DNA from: Amphritea atlantica
Lineage (GTDB): Bacteria > Pseudomonadota > Gammaproteobacteria > Pseudomonadales > Balneatricaceae
Length of the DNA: 64,000 bases
Reading direction: 5' to 3'
NCBI RefSeq assembly: GCF_018860855.1
Contig: NZ_JAHKQE010000044.1
Coordinates: 62,001 to 126,000 of the forward strand
This document shows positions 56,339 through 64,000 of this stretch, in pieces (position 1 is the first letter of the stretch; each line of letters begins with the position of its first letter). Position numbers and translations under genes: made by a program. The notes below the pieces were generated by a model that saw only the letters and a list, made by a program, of their open reading frames with translations, made no database searches and was not told the origin of the DNA.

Positions 56339-57919
56339 CTACTCTTTTCCGTTTCTCGTTTCCACCATCACCCGAACCATATCAGCGCAGCGCTCCGACA
56401 ACGAGAGATAACGTTTTTGCTGACGCAGACTCAGTGCACCATAGTTAATACCATAGAGAGCATTATCACAGCGCAACAATAACTCAAACCGCTCTTCACT
56501 CGGTGTCCGCGCCTGTTCAAGCGCAGCCTGAACAAGATTCAGCGTCAAACTAGGATTAGCCGGCAAAATGCCATCGGCCTGGACAAAAAAGCCCAACGCC
56601 TTTGCATAATTCTTCTTGCGATAGGCCAGCATCCCTTGCAGGTTTAAGCGTCCCCACTCGAGGGAGGCGCTGTCGCGATTAACACGCTGCTTCAATGCCT
56701 GAGCATCGGCTTCGACCGCCATCCCCTCCATACCCTCTAGGAAAAACTCAACCCACTCCGCTTTTTCCGTTAACTCCAACTCACAGAATAGATCAAAGGC
56801 ATTACGGGCAGCTAAGTCGGCCCGATCTTGAGCACCGGCGCGCCGATAAACCTGCGCCACCATTAACCGAGATTTAAACTGCACAATCGCGGCATTAGGA
56901 AATGCCTGTATCACATCCTCCAGCGTTCTAATGGCACTCTCTTCAACCTCCCGATCAAAACTATCCCGCGCCAATAACGCCGCCACCAAACTGAAATAAT
57001 AATCTTCTGACTGAAAGCAGCTTTGCCGAGCATACTGTATCGCCTTGCTATAGGCCTCTACGGCAACATTCCATTCCTGATTCTGAGCCGCGAGGCTACC
57101 TAAAGTACCCAGTAACTCCGGCACCGTTGGCTGCAACATAACTGCCTTGCGTAGCAAACTGATCGCCTCACCCCGTTCTCCTAATGAGCGGAATGTGCGC
57201 GCTAACCAGGTATAGGCTTCAACACAAAAATGGGATTCATCGATGACGTGCTGCAATACCTCACGCGCATTCAGATAATCACCTTGATGACACAAGGCTG
57301 CGCCTAAACCGACCCGCGCCCAAGGCTGATCCCGCTGTGTCACAATCGAGCTAAACAACTGCCCCGCTTTACTAAACAAGCCCTCTTGCAACAGAATAAT
57401 CCCGCGAAACCGATTCACGTAAAGCCTTAACGCTGGATAGTTCTGTATTAACTGCGCGCACATCTGTAAAGCATCTTGCGACCGTCCCTGATCGAGCAGT
57501 TCATCCAACGGTTTTATAACCTGCTTTACCCGCATAATTTTTTCTAACCGAAAGCGCACCCTCGGTTCAGAATAGGGTTTGGAAATATACGTATCGGGTG
57601 AACTATCTAGAGAGCCAAATAGCAACTTAGAACGATCGGGATCGACGACCAGCGTAAAAATAGTGGTGAATTGACGGATCTGCTCAACCGTCGCTTCCTG
57701 AATTAACTGCAATCCATTCTTACTGTCTTTACCCAAATCGAAGACAACGAAACAGAGATCATATGATGTCTCACGCAACAGCGCCAACGCCATATTGACC
57801 GATGAGGCCACCTGAATGTCAGATACGCCCATATTGCCCAAAATCATCTTTAATTCGGCAAGATCTTCTAGGCGGTTATCAACAATCAGTACTTTTTTAT
57901 CCGAGTAACTGATTTCCAT
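56339..57919 (-). CDS. Response regulator receiver domain with TPR repeats
   Basis: 526 residues. Receiver domain 1-130: VLIVDNRLEDL (only one Asp of the usual acidic pair, the second is Asn), phosphoacceptor Asp in FVVFDLGKDSKNG and Lys in YISKPYS. Then about ten helical repeats (150-520) including clear TPRs (VEAYTWLARTFRSLGERGEAISLLRKAVMLQPTVPELLG; WNVAVEAYSKAIQY). No DNA-binding or catalytic output domain, so it acts through protein contacts. Similar REC-TPR proteins occur in Pseudomonas and Vibrio. Partner kinase unknown. Confidence 0.88.
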   Translation of the reverse strand: MEISYSDKKVLIVDNRLEDLAELKMILGNMGVSDIQVASSVNMALALLRETSYDLCFVVFDLGKDSKNGLQLIQEATVEQIRQFTTIFTLVVDPDRSKLLFGSLDSSPDTYISKPYSEPRVRFRLEKIMRVKQVIKPLDELLDQGRSQDALQMCAQLIQNYPALRLYVNRFRGIILLQEGLFSKAGQLFSSIVTQRDQPWARVGLGAALCHQGDYLNAREVLQHVIDESHFCVEAYTWLARTFRSLGERGEAISLLRKAVMLQPTVPELLGTLGSLAAQNQEWNVAVEAYSKAIQYARQSCFQSEDYYFSLVAALLARDSFDREVEESAIRTLEDVIQAFPNAAIVQFKSRLMVAQVYRRAGAQDRADLAARNAFDLFCELELTEKAEWVEFFLEGMEGMAVEADAQALKQRVNRDSASLEWGRLNLQGMLAYRKKNYAKALGFFVQADGILPANPSLTLNLVQAALEQARTPSEERFELLLRCDNALYGINYGALSLRQQKRYLSLSERCADMVRVMVETRNGKE

Positions 57920-57990
57920 AGGCTTTACATCAGAATAGAATTTATCAAAGTATCATATAAATCAGACAATTATCAAAGTACGACAGGCAT

Positions 57991-58027
57991 AAAAAAGCCC
58001 CGATATGGGTACCATATCGGGGCTTTT
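57991..58027 (-). terminator. Terminator after argG
   Basis: gccccgatatgg / ccatatcggggc, a perfect 12-bp stem with a 3-nt loop, flanked by A6 and T4. It lies about 15 bp past the argG stop. Confidence 0.92.
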
Positions 58028-58041
58028 CCAATAAAGACTAC

Positions 58042-59268
58042 TTAATCGTTAAGCAGATCACGTCCTTTACTGGCTGCAATACGCATCCGTAGGGCGTTCA
58101 GCTTGATAAATCCAGCCGCATCTTTCTGATCGTAAGAACCTGCATCATCTTCAAACGTAGCGATACTCTCATCGAAAAGACTGTTCTCAGAGCGACGGCC
58201 AACAACGATGACATTACCCTTATAAAGCTTCAGGCGCACATCGCCATTCACATTACGCTGAGAGAAATCAATCATCTGCTGCATCATCTTACGTTCTTCA
58301 GACCACCAGAAACCATTGTAGATAGTCTTCGCATAACGAGGCATCAACTCATCTTTCAGGTGAGTAACTTCACGATCAAGTGTAATTGATTCAATCGCCC
58401 GGTGTGCACGTAACATAATGGTGCCCCCCGGAGTCTCATAACAACCGCGAGACTTCATACCAACAAAACGGTTTTCAACGATATCCAAACGACCAATGCC
58501 GTTTTCGCCACCCACTTTGTTCAGGTATTCCAGTACGGTTGCTGGGCTCATCTCTTTGCCGTCGATCGCAACAATATCACCCTTATCATAAGTCAGCTCA
58601 AGATAGGTCGCCTCATCTGGAGCCTCTTCAGGGGATACAGACCAACGCCACATATCCGCTTCAGCTTCAGCCCATGGATCTTCCAGAATGTCACCCTCAT
58701 AAGAGATGTGCAGTAGGTTAGCATCCATAGAGTAAGGTGATTTCTTCTTATTGCTGGAGAAATCAACTGGGATATTATGTTCTTTACAGTAGTTCATCAG
58801 AGTTTCGCGGGAGGTCAGATCCCACTCACGCCATGGTGCGATAACCTGAACACCCGGTTTCAGTGCATAAGCACCTAGCTCGAAACGTACCTGATCGTTA
58901 CCTTTACCCGTCGCACCGTGGGAAATAGCATCGGCGCCGGTTTCATTGGCAATCTCAATCAAACGCTTAGCAATCAACGGACGGGCAATGGAGGTACCCA
59001 GCAGGTATTCACCTTCGTAAATTGTATTGGCACGGAACATTGGGAAAACAAAGTCACGGACAAACTCTTCACGGAGATCTTCAATATAGATCTCTTTCAC
59101 ACCCAGCGCTTCGGCTTTGGCACGAGCAGGTTCAACCTCTTCACCCTGACCTAAGTCAGCGGTAAAGGTAACAACTTCACAGTTATAAGTATCTTGTAAC
59201 CAACGAACGATTACAGAAGTATCAAGGCCGCCTGAGTAGGCCAGCACAACCTTTTTAATATCGGACAT
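58042..59268 (-). CDS. argG: Argininosuccinate synthase
   Basis: 408 residues from [19 protein letters not shown] at 59268; seven codons upstream are open but not conserved. The ATP PP-loop AYSGGLDTS (8-16) and the citrulline/aspartate-binding [15 protein letters not shown] segment are intact. Condenses citrulline with aspartate in arginine synthesis. Upstream is motY on the same strand, an order shared with Pseudomonas. Confidence 0.97.
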   Translation of the reverse strand: MSDIKKVVLAYSGGLDTSVIVRWLQDTYNCEVVTFTADLGQGEEVEPARAKAEALGVKEIYIEDLREEFVRDFVFPMFRANTIYEGEYLLGTSIARPLIAKRLIEIANETGADAISHGATGKGNDQVRFELGAYALKPGVQVIAPWREWDLTSRETLMNYCKEHNIPVDFSSNKKKSPYSMDANLLHISYEGDILEDPWAEAEADMWRWSVSPEEAPDEATYLELTYDKGDIVAIDGKEMSPATVLEYLNKVGGENGIGRLDIVENRFVGMKSRGCYETPGGTIMLRAHRAIESITLDREVTHLKDELMPRYAKTIYNGFWWSEERKMMQQMIDFSQRNVNGDVRLKLYKGNVIVVGRRSENSLFDESIATFEDDAGSYDQKDAAGFIKLNALRMRIAASKGRDLLND

Positions 59269-59417
59269 AATAGAGAGGCTCCAACGCAAATCAGCCCATT
59301 AAAGAGCGTCGTCGTCTCTAACGGGTACCTAAAAAAAGGAAAGGGCGCAATTGTACCACGATTACGACAGAGTAACAGAGGCAGAAAATCATCAAATCCC
59401 CTCTCCGTCGGCGATCA

Positions 59418-60266
59418 TTAATTACGGTCTAAACGGATGGTCACTCGACGGCTTCGATCACGGGTCTGACGATCATTTTTCTGCGCAACAGGGTAACGTT
59501 CACCATGATAACGGGTCGTTATACGATCAGGGCTAATCCCTTTTTTCTCTAGATAAGCGGTTACCGCTTCTGCCCGTTTTTTCGACAGGTCTCGGTTAGC
59601 CAACCGCCGCCCTTGTGCATCAGAGTGACCATCGACAAAGACCGACTTCACCGAATCATCATTATTGACATAGATGGCAATCAGATCGAGACGCTCTTTA
59701 GTGGAGTCAGACAACTGCCACTGCGCTGACGGAAACAGCACCGCTGTTCGGGCAATCTGTCGATAATTCACCGGCAACAGATCAGATATGCAGTCGGTAT
59801 AAGCGGCATAAGCGGGTGGAAAGTTCGCAGCTGACAGCGCGATACGCACAGACTCGCCGGTATCTGCCCAGTTCTGAGCTAGAAAGGTCGGCATTCGCCC
59901 CCGAAACAGACTCCCCAACATCTGTTGCGAATAACCGGTAGGCACCGCTATCGTGCCGTTTGAAGCAAACTTAACCTCACCTATGTGGCGCGGCGCAATA
60001 CCCGGCTGCCAAGGCGACGCACCTTCCAGTATTCGCACCTGCCCCTTGAGTCCATGTCCCTGCAAGGGCTTCAGCGTAAAGCGAACCGTTTCACCCGCCT
60101 CTTGGTTAAACTCACCCTCCCCAAACAGTGGAATTCGCTGCGATAAGCGGCAACTAAATTTAGAGGCTTCCAGTTCCCATTTAGACTGATCAATAGACGC
60201 AGAGTAACCTACCGCAAAAACCGGCAGAGAGAACAATAATAGAAGAGAGAAGACAGTTACACGCAT
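59418..60266 (-). CDS. motY: Flagellar stator-associated protein MotY
   Basis: 282 residues with a signal peptide (cleavage near 18, VFA-VGYS). An N-terminal MotY domain (WELEASKFSCRLSQRIPLFGEGEF ... SDLLPVNY) is followed by an OmpA-like peptidoglycan-binding domain (VFVDGHSDAQGRRLANRDLSKKRAEAV, near 213-240). The two Cys (near 39 and 158) match the MotY disulfide. Forms the T-ring of Na+-driven or Pseudomonas-type polar motors. Implies a polar flagellum. Confidence 0.92.
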   Translation of the reverse strand: MRVTVFSLLLLFSLPVFAVGYSASIDQSKWELEASKFSCRLSQRIPLFGEGEFNQEAGETVRFTLKPLQGHGLKGQVRILEGASPWQPGIAPRHIGEVKFASNGTIAVPTGYSQQMLGSLFRGRMPTFLAQNWADTGESVRIALSAANFPPAYAAYTDCISDLLPVNYRQIARTAVLFPSAQWQLSDSTKERLDLIAIYVNNDDSVKSVFVDGHSDAQGRRLANRDLSKKRAEAVTAYLEKKGISPDRITTRYHGERYPVAQKNDRQTRDRSRRVTIRLDRN

Positions 60267-60457
60267 AAACGATCGGAATCCAGAAAAATTAAGGGGCTCA
60301 CTGACCTCCTGTATCGGCCACCACCAAAAGAGCTTTAGTTTATCACCCTAACCACGATGTAACGACAGAGTTATTTGTGAAAACCAGAGCAAGTCTTTAC
60401 ACTAAGCCTAGCTAATTACCAACCTAGGCTGTCGAAATCAGCCATTAAGGATATGCA

Positions 60458-61108
60458 TTGAACAGAAGCGCTCAGTACCAGCACCCAATGTCGAATCGTT
60501 TTCGCGGTTATCTGCCCGTTGTTATCGACGTGGAAACCGCCGGATTTAATTCCCAGACCGATGCTCTGTTGGAGATCGCAGCCGTCACCCTCACCATGGA
60601 TGATGATGGCAACATGCTGATCGACGAAAGCTACGAATACAATGTCGAGCCATTCGAAGGTGCAAATTTAGAACAAGCCGCCCTAGACTTCACCGGCATT
60701 GACCCGTTTAATCCATTGCGTGGCGCCATCGCTGAAGCAGAAGCGATGGAAAAAATCTTCAAGCCAATTCGCAAGGCCGTTAAATCCCACAACTGTAAGC
60801 GCGCTATCTTAGTCGGTCACAATGCCTCTTTTGACCACGGTTTTGTCACCGCAGCAGCAGAACGTTGTGATATCAAACGCAATCCTTTTCACCCATTCTC
60901 AACCTTCGATACCGCGACACTCGCAGGCTTGGCTTTTGGTCATACCGTACTGGCTAAATCCTGTGAACTCGCCGATATCGACTTTGATGGCAAACAAGCT
61001 CACTCTGCACTGTACGATACGATGAAAACAGCCGAGCTATTCTGCACTATCGTCAATCGTTGGAAAGATCTTGGTGGCTGGCAGATGGCAGAATCACGCT
61101 TCGAATAA
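60458..61108 (+). CDS. rnt: Ribonuclease T
   Basis: 216 residues from a TTG with aaggat upstream; the ATG at 60488 ([12 protein letters not shown]) would give 206 residues and is a fair alternative. DEDDh exonuclease residues: [19 protein letters not shown] and the His in [10 protein letters not shown]. Trims the 3' ends of tRNAs and other small RNAs. Confidence 0.95.
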   Translation: MNRSAQYQHPMSNRFRGYLPVVIDVETAGFNSQTDALLEIAAVTLTMDDDGNMLIDESYEYNVEPFEGANLEQAALDFTGIDPFNPLRGAIAEAEAMEKIFKPIRKAVKSHNCKRAILVGHNASFDHGFVTAAAERCDIKRNPFHPFSTFDTATLAGLAFGHTVLAKSCELADIDFDGKQAHSALYDTMKTAELFCTIVNRWKDLGGWQMAESRFE

Positions 61109-61170
61109 TCAACTTAACGCTGGATAATCAAGGCTAATCACCTATCGGTCCACCGTTAAACGCAAGCCAT

Positions 61171-61199
61171 AAAAAAACGCGCCCTTAGGCGCGTTTTTA
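61171..61199. terminator. Bidirectional terminator between rnt and the peroxiredoxin gene
   Basis: aaaacgcgcc / ggcgcgtttt with loop ctta, flanked by A and T runs. Serves rnt and the convergent peroxiredoxin gene. Confidence 0.9.
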
Positions 61200-61201
61200 G
61201 T

Positions 61202-61219
61202 TTTAGCACTAGTGCTAAA
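61202..61219. repeat. Perfect 18-bp palindrome next to the peroxiredoxin stop codon
   Basis: tttagcactagtgctaaa has complete dyad symmetry and lies 3 bp from the end of the peroxiredoxin gene, beside the terminator. Confidence 0.7.
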
Positions 61220-61221
61220 TA

Positions 61222-61824
61222 TTACAGAGTGTCAGCATTTTCGCTCAGGTAAGCAGCAACGCCTGCAGGAGATGCGTCCATACCTTTGTCGCCTTCAGTC
61301 CAGCCTGCTGGGCAAACTTCGCCATTTTTCTGGTGGAATGCCAGTGCATCAACCATACGCAGCATTTCATCAACGTTACGACCCAGTGGCAGATCGTTAA
61401 CAACTTGGTGACGTACCAGACCATCTTCGTCGATCAGGAAAGAACCACGGAAAGCCATGCCGCCTTCAGATTCAACATCGTAAGACTGGCAGATGCTGTG
61501 AGTCATATCAGCAACCAGGGTGTACTTAACAGGACCGATACCGCCCTGATCAACAGGGGTGTTGCGCCATGCATTATGAGAGAAGTGGGAATCGATAGAA
61601 ACACCAATCACTTCAACATTACGCTTTGTGAACTCTTCGATGCGGTGATCAAAAGCCAGCAGCTCAGACGGACAAACAAAGGTGAAATCCAATGGGTAAA
61701 AGAAAACAACCGCTTTCTTACCTTTAATGGCTTCAGACAGAGTGAAAGAATCAACGATGTCGCCATTACCCAGTACCGCAGCAGCTGTGAAATCCGGAGC
61801 TTGCTTACCTACTAATACGCCCAT
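61222..61824 (-). CDS. Typical 2-Cys peroxiredoxin (AhpC/Prx1 type)
   Basis: 200 residues. Peroxidatic Cys in FTFVCPSELLAF (near 51) and resolving Cys in GEVCPAGW (near 172), with the active-site Pro/Thr in YPLDFTF. GG(I/L)G and C-terminal YF motifs of sensitive forms are only partly present (GGIGPVK). Reduces H2O2 and organic peroxides. The leader holds a 13-bp inverted repeat. The same gene sits between rnt and grxD in Pseudomonas, where bacterioferritin genes intervene. ggag lies 7 nt before the ATG. Confidence 0.95.
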   Translation of the reverse strand: MGVLVGKQAPDFTAAAVLGNGDIVDSFTLSEAIKGKKAVVFFYPLDFTFVCPSELLAFDHRIEEFTKRNVEVIGVSIDSHFSHNAWRNTPVDQGGIGPVKYTLVADMTHSICQSYDVESEGGMAFRGSFLIDEDGLVRHQVVNDLPLGRNVDEMLRMVDALAFHQKNGEVCPAGWTEGDKGMDASPAGVAAYLSENADTL

Positions 61825-61857
61825 TTTATATCTCCATGGTTAAATAGTGTGTTAAAG

Positions 61858-61886
61858 CATTATGTAAATAAAGTATTTACATAATG
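61858..61886. promoter_or_regulatory. Long inverted repeat upstream of the peroxiredoxin gene
   Basis: cattatgtaaata and tatttacataatg, perfect 13-bp arms around aag, 34 bp before the start codon. AT-rich and without T-run, so an operator is more likely than a terminator. Confidence 0.7.
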
Positions 61887-62034
61887 TGAAAAAATCAAAA
61901 GTAGAAGCAGCTTAGTGTCAGTCGCAATAGAAGACTAATTAAAGACAACTATGGAAACGATAAACTGCGTCTATCAGAACCTTGACCCATTTAGAACACT
62001 CCAGAGGATATGTTCTAAATGCTTACAGTCTGTT

Positions 62035-62370
62035 TCAGCTGGCAGCAGAATCGTCTTCAGAAGCAACCGAATCGATCAACTCTTTCAGCTCGCCGTTAGC
62101 CGCCATCTCAGCAATGATGTCGCAACCACCGACCAATTCGCCTTTAATCCACAGCTGTGGAAAAGTAGGCCAGTTAGCATATTTAGGCAGCTCGGCACGG
62201 ATTTCAGGGCTTTCCAGAATATTAACAAATGCAAAACGAGCGCCACAGGACATGATCGCTTCAGACGCACGGGATGAAAATCCGCACTGAGGAAAACGTG
62301 GAGTACCCTTCATATATAAGAGGATATCATTAGCTTCAAGTTGCTCTTTAATCGTATCTACAACGCTCAT
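62035..62370 (-). CDS. grxD: Monothiol glutaredoxin GrxD
   Basis: 111 residues with the active site PQCGFSSRA and the glutathione-binding WPTFPQLW and GGCDI motifs. CGFS glutaredoxins carry 2Fe-2S clusters and act in iron-sulfur delivery with BolA. The acidic tail (SVASEDDSAAS) is common. Same strand as the peroxiredoxin but separated from it by 210 bp, so it may be transcribed on its own or upstream of it. Confidence 0.96.
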   Translation of the reverse strand: MSVVDTIKEQLEANDILLYMKGTPRFPQCGFSSRASEAIMSCGARFAFVNILESPEIRAELPKYANWPTFPQLWIKGELVGGCDIIAEMAANGELKELIDSVASEDDSAAS

Positions 62371-62708
62371 AAACTTACCTATGCTTTAACTGGTCGCCAG
62401 ATCTCTGGCATTAATCAATATTTGATGAAGAAATCCTAGCATAAACCCGATCAATTTACTCAGGTATTACGTAAAAATAATCAACAAGCTTGCTCGCCAT
62501 TATCATAAACGCTGATTAGAAAAACGTCATATAAAACTATATGGGGTCAGCTCGTTTAATCTCAAGTAATTTCAACTTTGATTGCCTATCTTGCTTATTG
62601 CCGAGCAAGTACATAGAATGGCTGGTTTTTCCGTTCGACGGCCCCATACAGACAGGCGATTTGCGTTGTGTAGAGGGACTGGCAGAGAGACTAACCAGAG
62701 GGACTTAA
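62371..62708. other. Intergenic region between grxD and argD
   Basis: 338 bp that must hold the divergent promoters. No ARG-box-like palindrome, RNA gene or repeat was recognised. Confidence 0.5.
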
Positions 62709-63893
62709 ATGTCTACACAGCCCGTTATGAATACTTACACGCGTCTTTCCGTTGCATTTAGTCACGGACAAGGCTGCTGGCTGTTTGATACAGATGGCAA
62801 CAAATATCTAGATGCGCTGAGCGGCATTGCCGTTTGCGGCCTAGGTCATGCCCATCCAGCTGTTACGACGGCTATCAGTGAACAGGCCAGCCAACTGATT
62901 CATACGTCTAACCTGTACACCATCCCTAATCAGGAACGACTAGCTGAACGCCTGACCCAGATTTCCGGAATGGACAATGTCTTTTTCGGTAATTCAGGGG
63001 CCGAAGCCAATGAAGCGGCAATTAAGATCGCCCGTAAATACGGTCACTCCAAAGGAATCGAAACGCCTACAACGATCGTCTTTGAAGGTTCATTCCACGG
63101 CCGCACCATGGCGACATTGAGCGCCACTGGGAACCGCTCTGCTCAAGCGGGCTTTGAGCCATTGGTTAGTGGTTTTGTCCGCGCTCCGTACAATGATGTT
63201 GAAGCGGTTAAAAACATTATTGCCAACAATAGCAACGTGGTTGCCATTTTAGTTGAGCCGATTCAAGGCGAAGGCGGTATTGTTATTCCAGCGGATGATT
63301 ACCTCAATCAACTGCGAGACATCTGTGATGCTAACGATCTGCTGTTAATGCTCGATGAAGTACAAACCGGTAACGGTCGCTCCGGCACCTACTTTGCCTA
63401 TCAGCAAAAAGGTATCCTGCCTGATGTGGTCACCACCGCGAAAGGGCTAGGTAACGGCGTTCCTATCGGCGCCTGTCTTGCTCGCGGTAAAGCAGCCGAA
63501 GTATTTGTACCCGGTAACCACGGATCAACCTACGGAGGTAACCCTCTGTGTTGCGCCGCCGCATTAGCCGTTGTTAATACCATTACCGATGAAAAACTAG
63601 CACAGCGCGCTGCTGAATTAGGCGATAAGATCGCTGATGGCTTTCGTGCCCAGCTAGGTGACGCTGCCTATGTAAAAGAAATTCGACATCAAGGCCTATT
63701 ATTGGCCATTGAGTTGACCGAGGCCGGTACCGAGTTGGCAGTTCTCTGTAAAGTAAAAGGAGTGCTGCTCAACATCACCGGCGGTGGTAAGGTTGTACGT
63801 ATGTTACCACCTCTAATTATGAGCGATACCGAAGCGGAATTACTGGTTAACACCGTATCCCGTATCATCAAAGTCTATATGGCTGACGAATAA
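62709..63893 (+). CDS. argD: Acetylornithine aminotransferase
   Basis: 394 residues, class III PLP aminotransferase. GSGAEANEAAIKIAR-like segment (FFGNSGAEANEAAIKIARKYG, near 95), EPIQGEGG, LDEVQTGNGR with the PLP Asp and the Schiff-base Lys in TTAKGLGNGVP (near 250). Transfers the amino group to N-acetylglutamate semialdehyde; it may also act on succinyldiaminopimelate. argF follows 42 bp later. Confidence 0.95.
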   Translation: MSTQPVMNTYTRLSVAFSHGQGCWLFDTDGNKYLDALSGIAVCGLGHAHPAVTTAISEQASQLIHTSNLYTIPNQERLAERLTQISGMDNVFFGNSGAEANEAAIKIARKYGHSKGIETPTTIVFEGSFHGRTMATLSATGNRSAQAGFEPLVSGFVRAPYNDVEAVKNIIANNSNVVAILVEPIQGEGGIVIPADDYLNQLRDICDANDLLLMLDEVQTGNGRSGTYFAYQQKGILPDVVTTAKGLGNGVPIGACLARGKAAEVFVPGNHGSTYGGNPLCCAAALAVVNTITDEKLAQRAAELGDKIADGFRAQLGDAAYVKEIRHQGLLLAIELTEAGTELAVLCKVKGVLLNITGGGKVVRMLPPLIMSDTEAELLVNTVSRIIKVYMADE

Positions 63894-63935
63894 CTGACTC
63901 TGAGCAAAAGCTTGCTTAGGCGGACTTTCTAAATT

Positions 63936-64000
63936 ATGACTACACGACATTTTCTCACCCTACTCGACCTGACGTCTGAAGAGCTAAATAAGCTGATTCG
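63936..64000 (+). CDS. argF: Ornithine carbamoyltransferase (5' end only)
   Basis: Only the first 21 codons are in the window: MTTRHFLTLLDLTSEELNKL. This is the conserved N-terminus of ArgF (RHFL.L.DLT..EL..L). Makes citrulline for ArgG. Its position right after argD and the shared pathway support the call. Confidence 0.88.
   Translation, partial: MTTRHFLTLLDLTSEELNKLI

Overview
The window reads as chromosome of a marine gammaproteobacterium, most likely from the Oceanospirillales (Oceanospirillaceae-like). This is an inference from gene content and order: a Pseudomonas-like thrS-infC-rpmI-rplT-pheS-pheT-ihfA-merR-tRNA-Pro block, an argG/motY/rnt/peroxiredoxin/grxD/argD/argF neighbourhood, a phasin, a BCCT osmolyte transporter, a probable DMSP lyase, and a six-gene mevalonate operon that is rare in this class.

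Layout. 1-2.4 kb: 3' end of a DddP-type M24 protein (DMSP lyase candidate) followed by a BCCT carrier. 2.4-4.6 kb: low-information accessory DNA with a small exported protein and an IS30-family transposase that lost its 3' end. 4.6-7.8 kb: tripartite ABC exporter (adaptor, FtsX-type permease, ATPase). 7.9-8.4 kb: remnant of a type I secretion adaptor gene next to tRNA-Pro(GGG). 8.4-15.8 kb: translation operon on the minus strand with hairpins before rpmI and pheS. 16.2-20.0 kb: GntR regulator divergent from lutABC for L-lactate oxidation, with a TGGT-N3-ACCA operator between them. 20.3-24.5 kb: dihaem peroxidase overlapping a PAS/GGDEF/EAL protein. 24.6-26.1 kb: a YjfB-like small protein and a Na+/Ca2+ exchanger family protein. 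26.2-35.1 kb: seven-gene minus-strand operon: phosphodiesterase-like enzyme, HAD phosphatase, large solute-binding protein, two permeases, fused double ATPase and LysR regulator. This looks like import and dephosphorylation of an organophosphate or modified peptide. 35.7-37.9 kb: phasin and an MFS carrier. 37.9-39.1 kb: mostly non-coding, with a 17-bp x4 tandem repeat and a missed 56-residue gene.

39.0-47.0 kb is a Fur-box-controlled iron operon: exbB, two exbD, tonB, a Fiu-like siderophore receptor, an FMN alpha-hydroxy-acid oxidase, PiuC and a periplasmic iron-binding protein. 47.0-55.8 kb holds polB at the end of a mevalonate operon (mvaA, fni, mvaS, mevalonate kinase, probable phosphomevalonate kinase, mvaD). 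A strong intrinsic-terminator-like hairpin sits between the probable promoter and the mvaA start, suggesting attenuation. 55.9-64.0 kb: a conserved small protein, a REC-TPR protein, argG, motY, rnt, a 2-Cys peroxiredoxin, grxD, argD and the start of argF.

The most noteworthy items are the mevalonate operon with its attenuator, the Yej-like phosphoester uptake operon with a terminator and long hairpin after its binding-protein gene, the iron operon containing an alpha-hydroxy-acid oxidase, and the DddP/BCCT pair at the left edge.
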